A DNA stretch of 64,000 nt from Wuchereria bancrofti. Its lineage: Eukaryota; Nematoda; Chromadorea; Rhabditida; Onchocercidae. The stretch spans positions 1,302,001 to 1,366,000 of the forward strand of contig SSBO01000008.1 of NCBI GenBank assembly GCA_005281725.1. Reading direction: 5' to 3'. The notes under the pieces were generated by a model. The model saw only the letters and a program-made list of their open reading frames with translations, was not told the DNA's origin and did not search any database. The position numbers were made by a program, and so were the translations under genes. This document shows positions 26,792-39,934 of this stretch, piece after piece (the first letter of the stretch is position 1; each line of letters starts with the position of its first letter).

Positions 26792-29700
26792 TTATTGATT
26801 TAAGTGATTAGTTCCTGGAAATGCTGATTGCGCTGGTAAAAATGCGCCACTATTCGTCTTCAAATCATCATTCCTGAAATAAACAATCCTTTATTGCTTT
26901 TTCTTCCTTTCTTTCTTCCCTTCCTTCCTTCCTTTTTTATTGTTAATTTATAAAAATGGTCAAATTGTATGAAGATCTGTCAAAAGCTGACAGAAATATT
27001 ATTCGTAAATGTTTAGCGAAACGTTTGTGATACATCTGTCACATGTCAAAAATTAGATGACATCAAATTGGAAAGATGATACAGACTGAAATGAATTATT
27101 CTTTTGTCATTGTCTACAGCTGTTACATTCTTCCTTTTTTATATGAAATGAATAATATTACTGCTATTGCACCTATGACATGAGAAATGGAAGAATAGGA
27201 AATAAAAATGTCTCAGACAAAATTAATTGAATAATTAATATTTGAATTAAATATGCTTATGTATGAAAATATATATGTATAACTACTACATATATTGTAA
27301 TGCAATTATGCATTTTGGTAATAGTAAAATAGGTATTTCTTAATAAATAACAGTTTGTAAAATTTAATATTTAATGAAATGAATTGAAATGCTAACACTA
27401 TTTGGAAATATATCACTCAATTATGATAAATTAAATTGTATATGATATGATAAATTAGGCAAATTTTTGCTCAGTTTTTTTGTCAAAAGATGAAATTTAA
27501 ATTTAAAAAAAAGAAGTGTGATAACAATTTTGCAGTTGAAATTTTCAATGTTTGAAATGCTAAAAAAAAAGCATATTGCAAATGTTTTTAGCTTTTTTGT
27601 TTATAATTACCAATAATTATGCATCAATAAATATTATACGCAAACAAATAGAATATTAGAATCAAACAGTTACCCGTATAAATAGAAGTGATAAAAGTAT
27701 AAGGTTGATATTTTTAGTGAATTCTGGGACAATAAACAATAATTTTTGTTGGCATATAACTTTAGCATTTCATCGGTTTTAAACAACTAAAAATTCAAAA
27801 TACCAAAATTGATTTGATCAGAACATTAAAAGTTTGAAATTGTACAATCGATTCGGTTAATTTGAATTAATGATTTTTGGTTAATTTGCATGAGGAATTA
27901 AAAAATTTCCAATGAATAAAAATTTGAAAAAAAAAAAAAATTTGGCACATGAAATGAGATAATTAATCAATTAATTTGGGGCAAACGATGAACAAAAATT
28001 ACATGAGCTTATCATCGATCAAATCAATCATATAAATAGTCTAAGTGCCATTAATTACTGCTCTTTTTCGAGAATTTTCTCTGTTTGAGAATATAATGTT
28101 ACAATGTTGTTATTATTATTGTCGTTGACATAATTTTTGACATAAAACATATTATTATTATTGTTATTAATATTACCATATTATTATTTATTATTATTAT
28201 CATTATTGTCATATTATTACTATTTAATACTATTGTTGTTATTTACTTATTATCATCACTGTTATTGTTATTATTATTATTAATTTGTTCGTTTATTCAC
28301 ATATTGTCGTTATTTATTATCATTATTATAATCAATTATTACTAAAATTTTTTATAGGAATGAAGTGGAATAAGAAAGGAAAAAAAAATTTAACTGGTTG
28401 GGGAAAATTTTTCAAATTTTCGGAATATAACAAATTTAATTTTCTTTTTAAACTTACCTACTTCTTTCATTTAATAATATTATCTTATTATTAATAACAT
28501 TGTTATCTATTTATCATTTTTCAGTTTATTTCATTTCGTTTCATTGCTTTAAGACAATGATTTCAAAAAACAGCGAATATTAAATTTTTGAAAAAATAAA
28601 ATATACCCTGTTATAGATGCCATAGTTTTTTCTTCTTCCCTCCTTTTTAGGCATGCTGCTTTCGGATTCAAATTCCTCTGACGTACCTGAAGAAAAAAAA
28701 AACATAGTGAATTTGAAAAAAAAATAAAGTATTTTTTTAAAGAAAACAAAATATTTGGCATAATTTAGAAATTTATTTGTTTTTTTTTATTTTATTCCAT
28801 TTTTCGCATAGTATTAGATGTCCCTAATAATATGTGGTACCTAATAGGCTATGATGGTACTAGAAGGATGATTCAGATTACCTATGGTACTATCATCATT
28901 GGTACTAGAAGGTTGATTCGTAATAAGCACACCTTGACAAGGTAAGATAGCTTCGTTTTGTTCCTTTAATAACATTCTTTTTAAGTTCCTTTGTCGAATC
29001 TGAAGTGATAATGTCACATTTCTATTTTTATTTTTTTTCCGCTTTTTTTTTGAGGTATCGGAGTGAGAAAAAAAAAGATGAAAAATTGTTTCATCAAAAA
29101 TGAATTCTGGGAGGAAATTTCATCAAAAAAAAAAAAGGTATTCTCGCCTTTTTTTTTTGCTTTGATTTTTAAAATTGTAGATATGAAAGAATGTGACCAG
29201 ATGAAGCATAATACCATCAGGTAATGATATATTTGTCCAGGTTATTTGTTGCTAACCTTTTTTAATAATCACTTATTCTCCGTCCCAACTTTATGGTAAA
29301 AAAAAGTAAAGCAGGAAATTAAGAAAAAAAAGAATAGTCCACTTAACCCTTTAGGATTTGACAAAGTTGTCTAACAAAAATATTTTAAGTTCCCATTTAT
29401 TATTGCACATGTATTATCATTGAATTATTAAGTTTAATTTTTTTTTATTGAACAAAGAACGGAAAGGAAGAAAAAAAAAAAGGAAAAGCATTCAGTATTT
29501 TCAGGATACCTGTTCTTCAAGTCCGGTAATTACGGCGACTGCCTGATGTAAAACACCTAATTTTGTTTGCGTTTTATCGGAACCTTGTTGTAAATGCTGA
29601 GCACACATTTTGCCAAGTTCCTTGAATGCCATATTAATATCTTTTACCCGAATCCTAAAATTGCTTAATATGCTTATAATAGTGGATGGATTAATTTAAA

Positions 29701-32700
29701 TAATATCAAAAATTAAATTTTGGAAGTGGTATTCAATAAGTATATTTGATGACGACTAAACAAAGAAATTTCAGAAGAAAGTGTAAAAGCAAAATGTATA
29801 GTTAAAAATAACTATCATTATTATCTATTTATTCAATGAGGAAAAAATTTGATACGCAAATTTAAATATTTGAATACAAATCATAGTAAGAAATGATCTC
29901 GAAAATTCTCGATAAGCTATAATTTTCCAGAAACTTTAGTATAAGCCAAGAATTATGCTCAATATTTTAACTCTTACAAAATTGTTAACGGTCTTAAATA
30001 TTTGTATCTGATAAAGTAAAACAATTTGGATTAACTTCACTTCTAATTAATTTTATTTAAATGGTTTTCTTTTTTTTTTATAATGAAATATAGATGATAA
30101 TGTCAGGCACTGAATAATTAGATCAACAATTGAGTGGTCAAATTTCCTGATTACATCCAACAACACCGAAATCCGTAAAACATTTGTTATAGTTTCTATC
30201 ATGTTTTTCCCGAAAAATATCCGGAACACATAGAGTAAAAAAATTTACGAAAAGAAAAATTGTAAGAATTGACGAAGCTATAGAAGTGAGTAACTTTTCA
30301 AGAATTTTAATTTAAAAAAAAAATTCCAAAAAAAAACCTTTCACGAGCGTTATTTGCACTACGACGATCAGCTTCACGATCATCATTTGACCTAGCATCA
30401 TCATCCGAATCCAATTTTACACTTTTTGATCGTTTCTTGGTACTAACTCGAGGTGTACTCATCCCGATGGTACCTAATGATGACGTAGAGGTTGCTGATG
30501 TCATCCCATTCATACCACCAGGACCAGCTAATATACCGCTATAATCGAATTGATCACGTGATGCCGGTACTCCTACACCGCTTACCAAATCCGGTCTAAC
30601 TGTAGTTGGTCCGGTAACAGATGGCATAGCTGAAAATTTTGCTAACTTTTTTTAATTTCTAATTCTATGGATATAGGGAAAACTACTCGAAAACTTTTTT
30701 TTTTTTTTGATTGATAATATAAATTTACTGAAACTTCACTAATGTTATCAGTCATTTATATGCATATGCTCAATTTTAATTTCTTTGTAAATTAAATTTG
30801 ATGAAATGAATGAAAAATTCATACTGTTATAAGGATCCAACGTTGGGATTAATGGTGCAGTCGCTGCGACATTCCTTGTATCCTCAATATTTGTTACTCC
30901 AGCATTCTGAAATATAAAATGAAATGAAAATTGGAAATGCATATTGGAAATTATCATAATAATTATAGTATTATCATTAAATATAAAATCCATATTACAT
31001 TCTCGATGAATAATTACGATTACTAAAAAAAAAGGGTTGAAGGAAGGAAGAGAATATGAATCGGTGATATATGAAATGTACGAGAAATCAGAAATAGAAA
31101 TTTTCTTTAATCATTTCAGCATTTAAACAATGAAAAAAAACTATGTTTTTTTAAAGAAATGACAGTCATTATTATCTATTTCAAATTGCGAATGAAATTT
31201 TGAACCTTTTATAAGTTAATATTTAAAACTTTTTCTAAGTTAATATTTAAAATTTGAAGGAAGAAAATGAATGGTATGTAAAAAACAAAAAAATGGTTTG
31301 TATTTTCCTTCACTGAAATCCTAAAGACTCAGGAATGAACTATTTGCAATATGAAATGAATTTTATAATTTAAAATGAATTAGACCCAATGATCTAAAAT
31401 GAATTTCAGTTTAAAATGAAAATTGTTTGATTTGAAGTGAAAGTCCGATTACTTAAAATTAGTTATTGAATAATTGTTTTTACTGATATATTTCTCATAA
31501 ACTCTCATTTTTCATATGCTTTGCTGTTTTATTAAGCCAATAGAAAGAATACAATATTTTTCGTGCAATTAGCAACTATGAATCAATCATATTGCGATTT
31601 AATTATTAATTTTATAATTGTGATTAATTAATTTTATAATTATGACTTAATAATTAATTTTATTACTTTTCAAATTAATTGCATCCATTCCCAAATTAAT
31701 CAGACAATCAAATTGGTATGATTATAATAATTATTAGAATTATTATTACCATTCATTATCATGATATTTTTCAAGCATCATTACATGAATTGTGTATGTC
31801 GTCTTTGCTCTTTTTCTTCAAGATTTCACTTTCTTTTTTGAATATTTTTCTATTTCTGTTGATCCGAATTCCATTTTTGATTGTTTTTTTTTTCGCAAGT
31901 TTATTCGAGAGGATTTGTTAAATAAACAGTAACAGTTGTAGTAATGGTATTAAGCAGGAATAAAGTGGACAATAAGTAAATGAATGAAAAGAATTGGGGA
32001 GGAATGACAGGATGAGTTTGGGGACAAAGGAGGGATGTCATTGTCATAAACGATGAACAGATGTTGCGGGTTTTCCAGTGGTGAGGGAAAGGATATGGAG
32101 GAACGGGGATGAATAGGGGACAGACAACGTGAAAGATGAATACAAGAGGTACCTTATCGATGAAAAAGGAGACAATTACTCTGAAAGGTCATCCTTGCAA
32201 AATTGAAAATAATCAAAGCAATGATTATAATCTTTACAATAATAATGTGATTTGTTTAAATGAGAAAAAAGAAATTTCATTTTTAAGACTTATGAAATTT
32301 ATTGCAAATTTTGTGAAAAAAAATTTCTAAATTAAGCTACTTTTACTTTATTTCTATAAACATTCTAGTCTGATGAATATTTCCTTTTTATTTCATTAAT
32401 TTCAATTTTAAATTTGTGCATACAATCAGTGAGTTAGTTATATTCAATGATAATGTAGGAAACTGAATAATAAAATTGATGAATGGAATAGCGATTATTT
32501 TAAGATGATAATAGAATAGTGTAAAAGAGACGAGACATTTTCTATATCTGTCATAAACATATTTCCATTTATTATTTGCTTTGACAAGTTTTTTTTTTAA
32601 TTGAAAAAACAAAAAAAGAAAAGACGAAAATTCAATTAATTTTCTTCAATTGGATAAGTTTTTATTTTCAATTTGTTAGATTAAAAAAAAAAAAAGAACA

Positions 32701-35700
32701 CACTTTGAAAAGACAAATTAATGTAATAATTTCTAACCGCCATAAAGAGTGAAAAAAGAGGGAAATTTTCGGTTATTTAACAAATACATGAGGAAAGTTA
32801 AAAGTGTTGCTACCACCTGCTGGAATATACTGTTTAACAGCAGTAAACCGATCATCTCATTTCATTTGATTTCATCTTAAACCAAAAATCATTGTTTGAC
32901 CTTCTTCTTTTATGAAAATGTCAAAGGAGTCATCTTCATTTACATATATTGAGATCAAATGACACACGACAAAAAGGGATACCGCTGATGCATGCATACA
33001 TGCATGCATGCATGTTGCAAATAATCCAAACAAAACCATCATCAAAAATGTTGACATGAAGATCAATCAATGATGAGAGAGAAAAAAAAAAAGGAATAAG
33101 GCCTTGACCATTTGTTTCTAAGACAAATCGTTTATAATTTTTCCGTAAAATTCATCATATAAATCGGATGACCTTTTAGCTGATCTTTCACTTTCTTGAT
33201 TTGCTACCCTCTTTAAGTGTCATATATTTTCGAAGAGGTTTAATTCGAGTAAAAGGATATAAAAAGAGAAAGGAAGGTTTTGAGTAACCATTTCTAAGAC
33301 AAAGCATTTACAATGTTTCCATGAAAATTCTTCATATAATCGATCTATCATCTGACCTCTCTCTCTCTCTCATTCTCTTCTTCCAATTTATTACTTACTT
33401 AATTTAATGTACTGCAATATTCGAGAAAGTTCACATCGATGGAAAGTGATAGTTTCTTGAATTTTAACAAAAAAAAAAAAAAAAAAAGGAATGAAAAATT
33501 TGCATAAAATTATTATATGTAAACCTGTAATGGATGAGTGTAGAAATGAAGCGGTGCAGCAACATCTTCACGCCTCATCATATCACCTGTGCCACTCAAA
33601 TATGAACTTGCTAAACTTTCTGGCATTTGTTTATCATCAGGTTGAAACTGAAATATAGGAATATACATAATTGCAATTGAAATATTCAAAAAAAAAAAAA
33701 CACAACACAAGTTAATTCCATCCTTGTTAGCCAAATTTCGTAAAAAATATCATTTGTTAAAAGTTACATAAGGAGAAAAATCTTGAAATAAAAAAAAACC
33801 AACGAATTTCAAAACTACAAATCGAATTTCTAAAATTTCGAAAAAAAAAAAGAATTAGCTTTTAACATACATTTTTCAAAATTATTGAAACTTTTTTTTT
33901 CAGGAAAATAATAAAAGAGCATTAATAGTTCAAGGAAACTTACAGGAGGCACATATGAGGGGAAATACTGTGGATAACAAGTGGTACTGTGGTGTGTTGA
34001 ATACATGGACGGAGGTACCGTAACACCCGGATTACTATTATCATTATCGTATAACTGGAAAAAGGATATGAGTGATAATGTGAGATATATTTATAATTTA
34101 TGTCGTTATTTACAATTCATCCTATTTACAACTCATTGTTTTTTTTTTTCTTCGCATTTCTTTATACAAATAGAAGCCGAATAATTGTAAACAGATTAAG
34201 ATGACATTACAGTGTCAACTTTTCTTTTCTTTTTTTTTGAAGATATCAATGAAAAAGAATTCCTGCAAAGTTTTTAGAAAAGAATTTATGATAAATTTAC
34301 GACAATCTTAAATCTTACCTTGCCAATTTCAACGACATCACCATTTGCAGGAGTTGTAGAAGCGGAAACTGGAACCGGATATGCAACGGATGCAGTAACC
34401 GATAAGGAACGTGTATAATCATCATCCGTAGTTGAATGCATCGGTAGCATTGTTCCATTATAACTAAAATTGTATAAATTATAATAATTTATTCATTTTT
34501 CACATTTTAATTTTTACATTTAAAAAAGAAAAAAATTATTTAAAATATAAATAAGGATAAAACTTTTTGCAAAAATTTTAAATACCTTCCAGTAGTCATA
34601 AGTTGATTGTATGGATTATGTTGTGGTAAATTTGAGTTATTCCAGTATACAACACTATTACTCATATCATGAATTGCAGTTTCGTGATTTCCTGGTGTAA
34701 TCATTATTTGAGTATTATCTAATGGATAGCTATTATAGCTACCATTACTACTATCTGAGTACATCGTTGTTGTTGATGGAGTAATTAATGGGCCGGTTCC
34801 GGCTAAATTACCTTTTCCAGATTGTCCCTGAAATTAAAATTAAGCTTACTGAAAATTACTGATTACTTTTATATGTTAATTTTTCTTTTCTTTATAAATT
34901 TTAGATAGAATACATTTTATTAAAAAGTTTTTCTAAATGTATTTGAAAAAAAAAACATATTAATTTGAAGTTAATATAATGATAAAAATTGCGAGAGAAA
35001 AAAAGGAAAAAAAACGGAGAGATCTAGAAATAATAAATTAATTTCAACTTTTTTTCTCGTTTTCATTTCTTCAGTTATTAAAAAAATAAAAAAAAATGGA
35101 TAATATTTTTTTTTTTTAAACAAATTTGCCAAATGAAACTGAACAACAAACAGAAATGAAACGAATAATTGATCGAATAAATACATAGAAATTACCGGAA
35201 AAAAAATGAAGAGAAATAATAGTGATGGATCAATGTGAAGGTCAAACAAATGCAATGAAATTAGTAAAATATTGAAAGAACAAAAATAAAAAATAAACAG
35301 AATAAATATTATCGACAAAAAATTGATATAATTTATTGTAATTAAATGATTGAAAATGATAAGAATAATTATCCTTGAAATAAGTAAGAAAAATGATAGT
35401 AATATTAGCTTCAACCAAATAGTTCTATAATAAAATAGTAATCGGATTTTAACAAATTTATTAATATAGAGGAATTAACAAAGAGAATGAAAGAGAGATG
35501 GAAAAAGAGAATTAGCAGAGTTTGCAATATCGTAGAATTAATTTTAGTTATCACTGATGGTGGCGATGATAATGATGATATCACTATTCATCATTGATGG
35601 TGATGACAGTAATTCTATGTGATAACCTATTCTATTATCAATTTGAATACTTAAATGTATACTGACGTTATGAACTTTTTAAAATTATTTAACCGGTCAT

Positions 35701-38700
35701 CAGATATTCCGTATAAATATAAGAAGGGAAAAACCTACGTGTGTGAGCTAACACGTAAGTGAATTAAACATTTATTTAAAACGTTACAAAATATGCAAAA
35801 TCGCTTCACAAAATTATGCAGTAAAATTCCATCAATGTAAAATTCTGAAATGATTTTGATTTTACTGCAAAACTAAGTATTTATTTATATAAGTAAGGTG
35901 GTTAGAACTACCATCTTATGTCTTGTAAGACTTCTCGAAATATCGGATTATATACCATTTGGAAATTTTTTGTAGTTAATTTTTAATTTGATAATTTCAA
36001 ATGTAAATCTCGAAAATTATTATTACCGTAATCTTCCAGGCTACAAGCAGCAAGTTTACTCATAGTGCGGGGCAATAAAAGGCAGAGCTGAACTGGTGGT
36101 GTAAGTACATATGCGCCAATATATATATGAATGTCAGTGCGCACATGTGGGCGTGAATATGGGCGTGAGCGTGGGCGTGTGGAAGTTTTTGACGTAAACA
36201 AATTTTCACATTTCTTAGAAGCAACAAAGCAGTAGTAAAGTGCGGAGTATCTTGTGAACTTATTTAAAATTTTAAATTGATACTTGATTCTCAGCGTACT
36301 TTTACAATTTAACTACTTTACCTAATATTAATGGAATATTTTATTTCATTTAATAAATGTTATAATATGCAAAAATTAAAGTTTGACATTAATTATTAAG
36401 TTCTAATTTGAATGATCAGTAAAGTAAAGAAAGTCTTCTCAATTTATCTAATTTATTTAATATGAAATAAACCACTATATTAACATATCACTACAGGAAT
36501 ACAATTTAACATGACTGAAATTGCGATTATTTTAAAAAATATCAAATTTATTAGAAATATATAAAATTTATTCTTTTATTGAGAGACAAGGATAGAGAGA
36601 GAGAAAGGGAGGAGAAAAAAAGAGGGAGTAGAAATGATTTGCACTCATATCTTTAGTTGTGTTGACCATTCTATCTTATCTTATTAATAGTTATTTAATC
36701 ATTTAAATGAATGAAACTTTTAAGCTTTCCAAAAATTACCTTTTTGGGAACTTTCCTTTTTCATTTATGGAAATACATCGTAGAATTTCTAAGAAAATTT
36801 TTATTCTCAATTTAATAAATATTCGTTACAAATGGAATTTGAATAAGCAAAATTTGACTGTAACATCTGCAATTCTTTTCTTTTATATAATTGAAAACGA
36901 GAAATTTTGCTACATAACACTAAACTTTATTTACTGAAATTTTGGAAGAAAAAAAAATCTGATAATCATTACCTGTAAATTCTTTATATTTACTGATTAA
37001 TATTTACTACTATTTATTTGTTTATTATTTAACACATATCATGATCATTATCATCATCGTCATTCATTGTTTTCATTACCTCTTTATAACCTATTAATAA
37101 AATAAACAAATCAATTAATAAACAATTCGAAATAAAGGAACAAACAACACTAACAAATAAACAAATAAATCTAAAAATAATAAAACTAAAAAAATGAATG
37201 TAATCTATTCGCTTTTTTTTCTTGCTTTATGCATGATTTCATCATTCTAGAACACATAAAAATATCAAATTTGGATATGAAAAAAAGAGCATAAAAAAGA
37301 AAGAAAAACGAAAAAAAAAAAGAAAGAAAAATTTATTGAATAGCAAAAAGCCAATCAAATAAATTTTATTCTTCTCTATTATCACTACTAAAGTAACAAA
37401 CTCTATTCTTTTCTCAATTTTATTCATATATTTTTATTCAATTATAAACAGAAGCTATTGATTTATACTGTACGATTATGGTTATACCGTAATATCAATG
37501 CTTCTTATATTTGAATAAAAGAAAATAAACATTTGGTAGAATTAAAATAACAATTCAGATCGTTCCACTTTTTTTTTTCCACTTTTTTCATTCTTCTTTT
37601 TTCATGAATAAAAAGTACGATTGCTTGCGCATGAATGAATTACCGTATCCAAATGAATACTTTTTCTTGTCATTACTTTTCTCTCTTAACTTATTTCAAT
37701 TATTGTGTGCCATTGTAATTATACGTAAGTATATTATAAAGGAAAGAAAAAAAAAATTGAAACTTTTTATAAAAAAAAAGAACGTTTTTTTTTTTCAAAT
37801 TCATATTCAATTATACTTCTATTTTACTACTATGAATTTCCTACTTCATATTCTATTCATTACAAATAAAATTTATTTTTCGACTTTTTTATTCTTGAAA
37901 AAATTTTCATAAATTTCCTTAAAATAATTTAAATCACTTTAAAATTAAATCCCACATTTCTGGCATAAATTAGCAAATCTGTTATAATGAAAGGTCAACA
38001 ACAAGTGAGTAATGTCACCATTGTTTACACAGACAAATGCATCGGTCAAATGTATCAGTCATTATGGAATAGACAGAGAGCATGACAATTTGATGAAAAA
38101 TCCAAACAAACAAAACATTATTAGTTATTATCATAAGATTTTAGATTAATTAAATGGAGGAAGAAAGAAAGAAGAAAAGGAAATTTTTTGATATGATAAT
38201 ATTAAATATTATCATATCGTAATATTATCACTGTGACTGGTAAATAAATACGTAATAATTGATAAAATCTTTGGTCACGAATTGTCCTTTATGTATTAGA
38301 TGAGAAAAACTGCGTATAAGTCATATGTAATTGATGTAATATTAGATATGTCAATTAAGTAATCATTCATTTTTGTTCGTTCTCGGAAAGATCAAACAAA
38401 TAAACAAGTAAATAAGTAAACAAATAAGAAGTACGAAATCCCCTTCTTCTCTTTTACCAATCGCTTTAGAAGAAAAAAAAAAAAACGATGCCCGCTGAAT
38501 TTAAATAATATCGTGCTCATTTGCGCAACTATGCTCTATAGACTTAGACCAAATGGCACCATTTATCGAATTCAAATATTTTTAAAATTTTGGAGTAATA
38601 AAGAAAATTAAATTAATTCGTATAACTTTTCCAATAGAATATAATTAGAATAAATTTAAAAAAAAATCATTCAATTTGTGTTTAACTTAATTTCATTTTT

Positions 38701-39138
38701 TTTCTTTGAATTTTGAATTGAATTAAGTGTATGCTATGAATGGTTAACATTGAATGTTTGATTTAAAATTTCATGCAATCATCCTAACAATCTTTTAATT
38801 TAAAAACTTATTCAAGATTTGCATTCTTTTTTTTTTTTCAAATCATTGCTTATTTAATTACTTATGAAAATATGGAGGAAAATAAAAGATAAACTTACGT
38901 TTCTTCGGCAAATACTGGAATTAAGAGGAGATGGCTGGTTGGCTATTTGAGGGATTGTACATCTGTACATACTATTGCTATTATTGTTGACTGAATTCAC
39001 CTGATTAGTTGAATAATACGGAAATGTAAGCGGTGGTGGTTCCTGTCCAACGGTTTCATGACCTGATGTCATACTGGAATTGGAATAATTGTCTGGGAAA
39101 TTACTGGTAAAACTGGGAGTGAATGATGAAGCAACCAT
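26792..39138 (-). CDS. hlh-2: Class I bHLH transcription factor (E protein, daughterless/HLH-2 type)
   Basis: E proteins are nuclear factors that bind CANNTG E-boxes as homodimers or as partners of tissue-specific bHLH proteins. Minus-strand coding exons: 39138-38899, 34827-34586, 34463-34319, 34054-33944, 33647-33525, 30906-30825, 30629-30338, 29654-29510, 28686-28607, 26873-26792; phases agree, 513 residues plus stop. Residues 1-~380 are rich in Ser, Thr, Asn, Pro and Tyr, as in activation regions. KKRSKSVK followed by an acidic run (~385-395) looks like a nuclear-localisation signal. The basic region [10 protein letters not shown] is joined by splicing to [17 protein letters not shown]; helix 2 contains [20 protein letters not shown]. 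The E-protein signature [19 protein letters not shown] follows the second helix. The tail ends HLNQ. The start at 39138 is the first ATG of an open exon with no obvious acceptor just upstream, so it is probably a true first exon, but further 5' or alternative exons are possible. Confidence 0.9.
26874..28606 (-). other. Last intron of the E-protein gene
   Basis: The 1.7-kb intron runs from the donor GTATAT (28606) to the acceptor TTTCAG (26874). It contains TTA/TTG microsatellite-like DNA at 28105-28350 and poly-A runs. Nothing coding was seen. Confidence 0.55.
30907..33524 (-). other. Large internal intron of the E-protein gene
   Basis: A 2.6-kb intron, mostly AT-rich. It contains a purine-rich, less AT-rich block at 31985-32130, an ATGC-repeat palindrome near 32985-33015, a CT tract at 33358-33375 and a poly-A tract at 33470-33488. 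A single CACCTG E-box lies at 32814-32819. No supportable exon. Confidence 0.5.
36149..36179 (+). promoter_or_regulatory. Three GGGCGTG motifs at 12-bp spacing, one full EGR-type site
   Basis: GGGCGTG occurs at 36149-36155, 36161-36167 and 36173-36179, exactly 12 bases apart. Within the third, 36169-36177 reads GCGTGGGCG, the classical EGR/WT1-family consensus; GGGCGTG alone also resembles KLF/Sp sites. The surroundings are highly AT-rich, so the island stands out. A regulatory role is inferred. Confidence 0.45.
38190..38218. repeat. Perfect 29-bp palindrome with 14-bp arms
   Basis: The arms 38190-38203 and 38205-38218 are exact reverse complements around one central base (38204). The arm begins GATATGATAATATT. 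It could form a cruciform, or a hairpin in the intron RNA; its AT content makes chance formation plausible. Confidence 0.7.
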
Positions 39139-39194
39139 TGAAAAATAGATATAAGAATGAAAAAAGCCATGAAAGATCTTATTTAACGGATATG

Positions 39195-39255
39195 GGAAAG
39201 AGGGAAAGAGGGAGGGAGGGAGGGAGAGAGAGAGAGAGAGAGAGGGAGGAGAGGG
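39195..39255 (+). repeat. GGGA/GA purine tract
   Basis: Runs of GGGA followed by about ten GA units and ending GGGAGGAGAGGGA. Complementary to the pyrimidine tract at 39550-39592. Confidence 0.8.
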
Positions 39256-39549
39256 ATGAATAATTTTTCTTTGAGAGAATGAAAAAAAGAGATGTGATGC
39301 TGATATGAAAGGTTAATTTTTTAATGAATAGTTTGAAGGAAAAAAAAAAGAAAGAAAAAAGAAATGATAGAGAGAGAGAGAGAGGGAGAGAGAAAGAAGA
39401 TGAAGAAAAGAATTAGAAATTTGGAGGTTAAAAGATGGATTAGGAAATGGAAATGGGATTTTGGGAGAAAAATGGACAATAGCCCCTTACATGGATCGTG
39501 GTCATCCATCTATAGCATGACCATTGACCTCTTCCTAGCTACTCAATAA

Positions 39550-39592
39550 TTTTCCCTCCTCTCTCTCTCTCTCTCTCTCTCCCTCCCTCTTC
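39550..39592 (+). repeat. CT/CCCT pyrimidine tract
   Basis: A CT dinucleotide run flanked by CCCTCC-type units. It forms the second arm of a long inverted repeat with 39195-39255. Confidence 0.8.
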
Positions 39593-39934
39593 TATTAATG
39601 ATAGAAGAACTGTCCAGCACTATCCTCAAAGTCTACAATCAATGAATAAAAATGAAATAAAAGCAGAGATGGCTTAAAGGGACAATGGTTAGTGTAACAG
39701 CTAATAGTAATAGGAAACAGTCAGTGAAAAACAACGCGTGGAAATCTAATCCATTGGGTCGGTCACTCACATTTGCTACACATTTCAATCATTTATTTAA
39801 CTTATCGATTCATTAATATATTCACATCAAAATATAATTGATGTAATTAATTGGAAATTTCTTTTTTTTTTAATTGATTAAGTTTTAAAATAAATGGTAG
39901 ATTTTATTTGAAATGATAATAAAATAAGGAAAAC

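Larger units (their letters stand above)
34828..38898 (-). other. First intron of the E-protein gene
   Basis: The 4.1-kb first coding intron (donor GTAAGT-like at 38898, acceptor TTTCAG at 34828). It is AT-rich except for a GC-rich island at about 36020-36190 with possible promoter or alternative-exon features. It also holds a 29-bp palindrome at 38190-38218. Confidence 0.55.

Noticed and set aside
31985..32175. Purine-rich block in the E-protein intron whose reverse strand has open frames and a TTTCAG acceptor
   Set aside because: No usable splice donor follows, the frame is hydrophobic and unlike the Ser/Asn-rich neighbours, and the known exons on both sides already join in phase.
39491..39509. 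Possible alternative first exon of the E-protein gene (MDDHDP then a GTAAGG donor, minus strand)
   Set aside because: It ends in phase 1, and no acceptor was found before the 39138 start to receive it; the short match can be chance.
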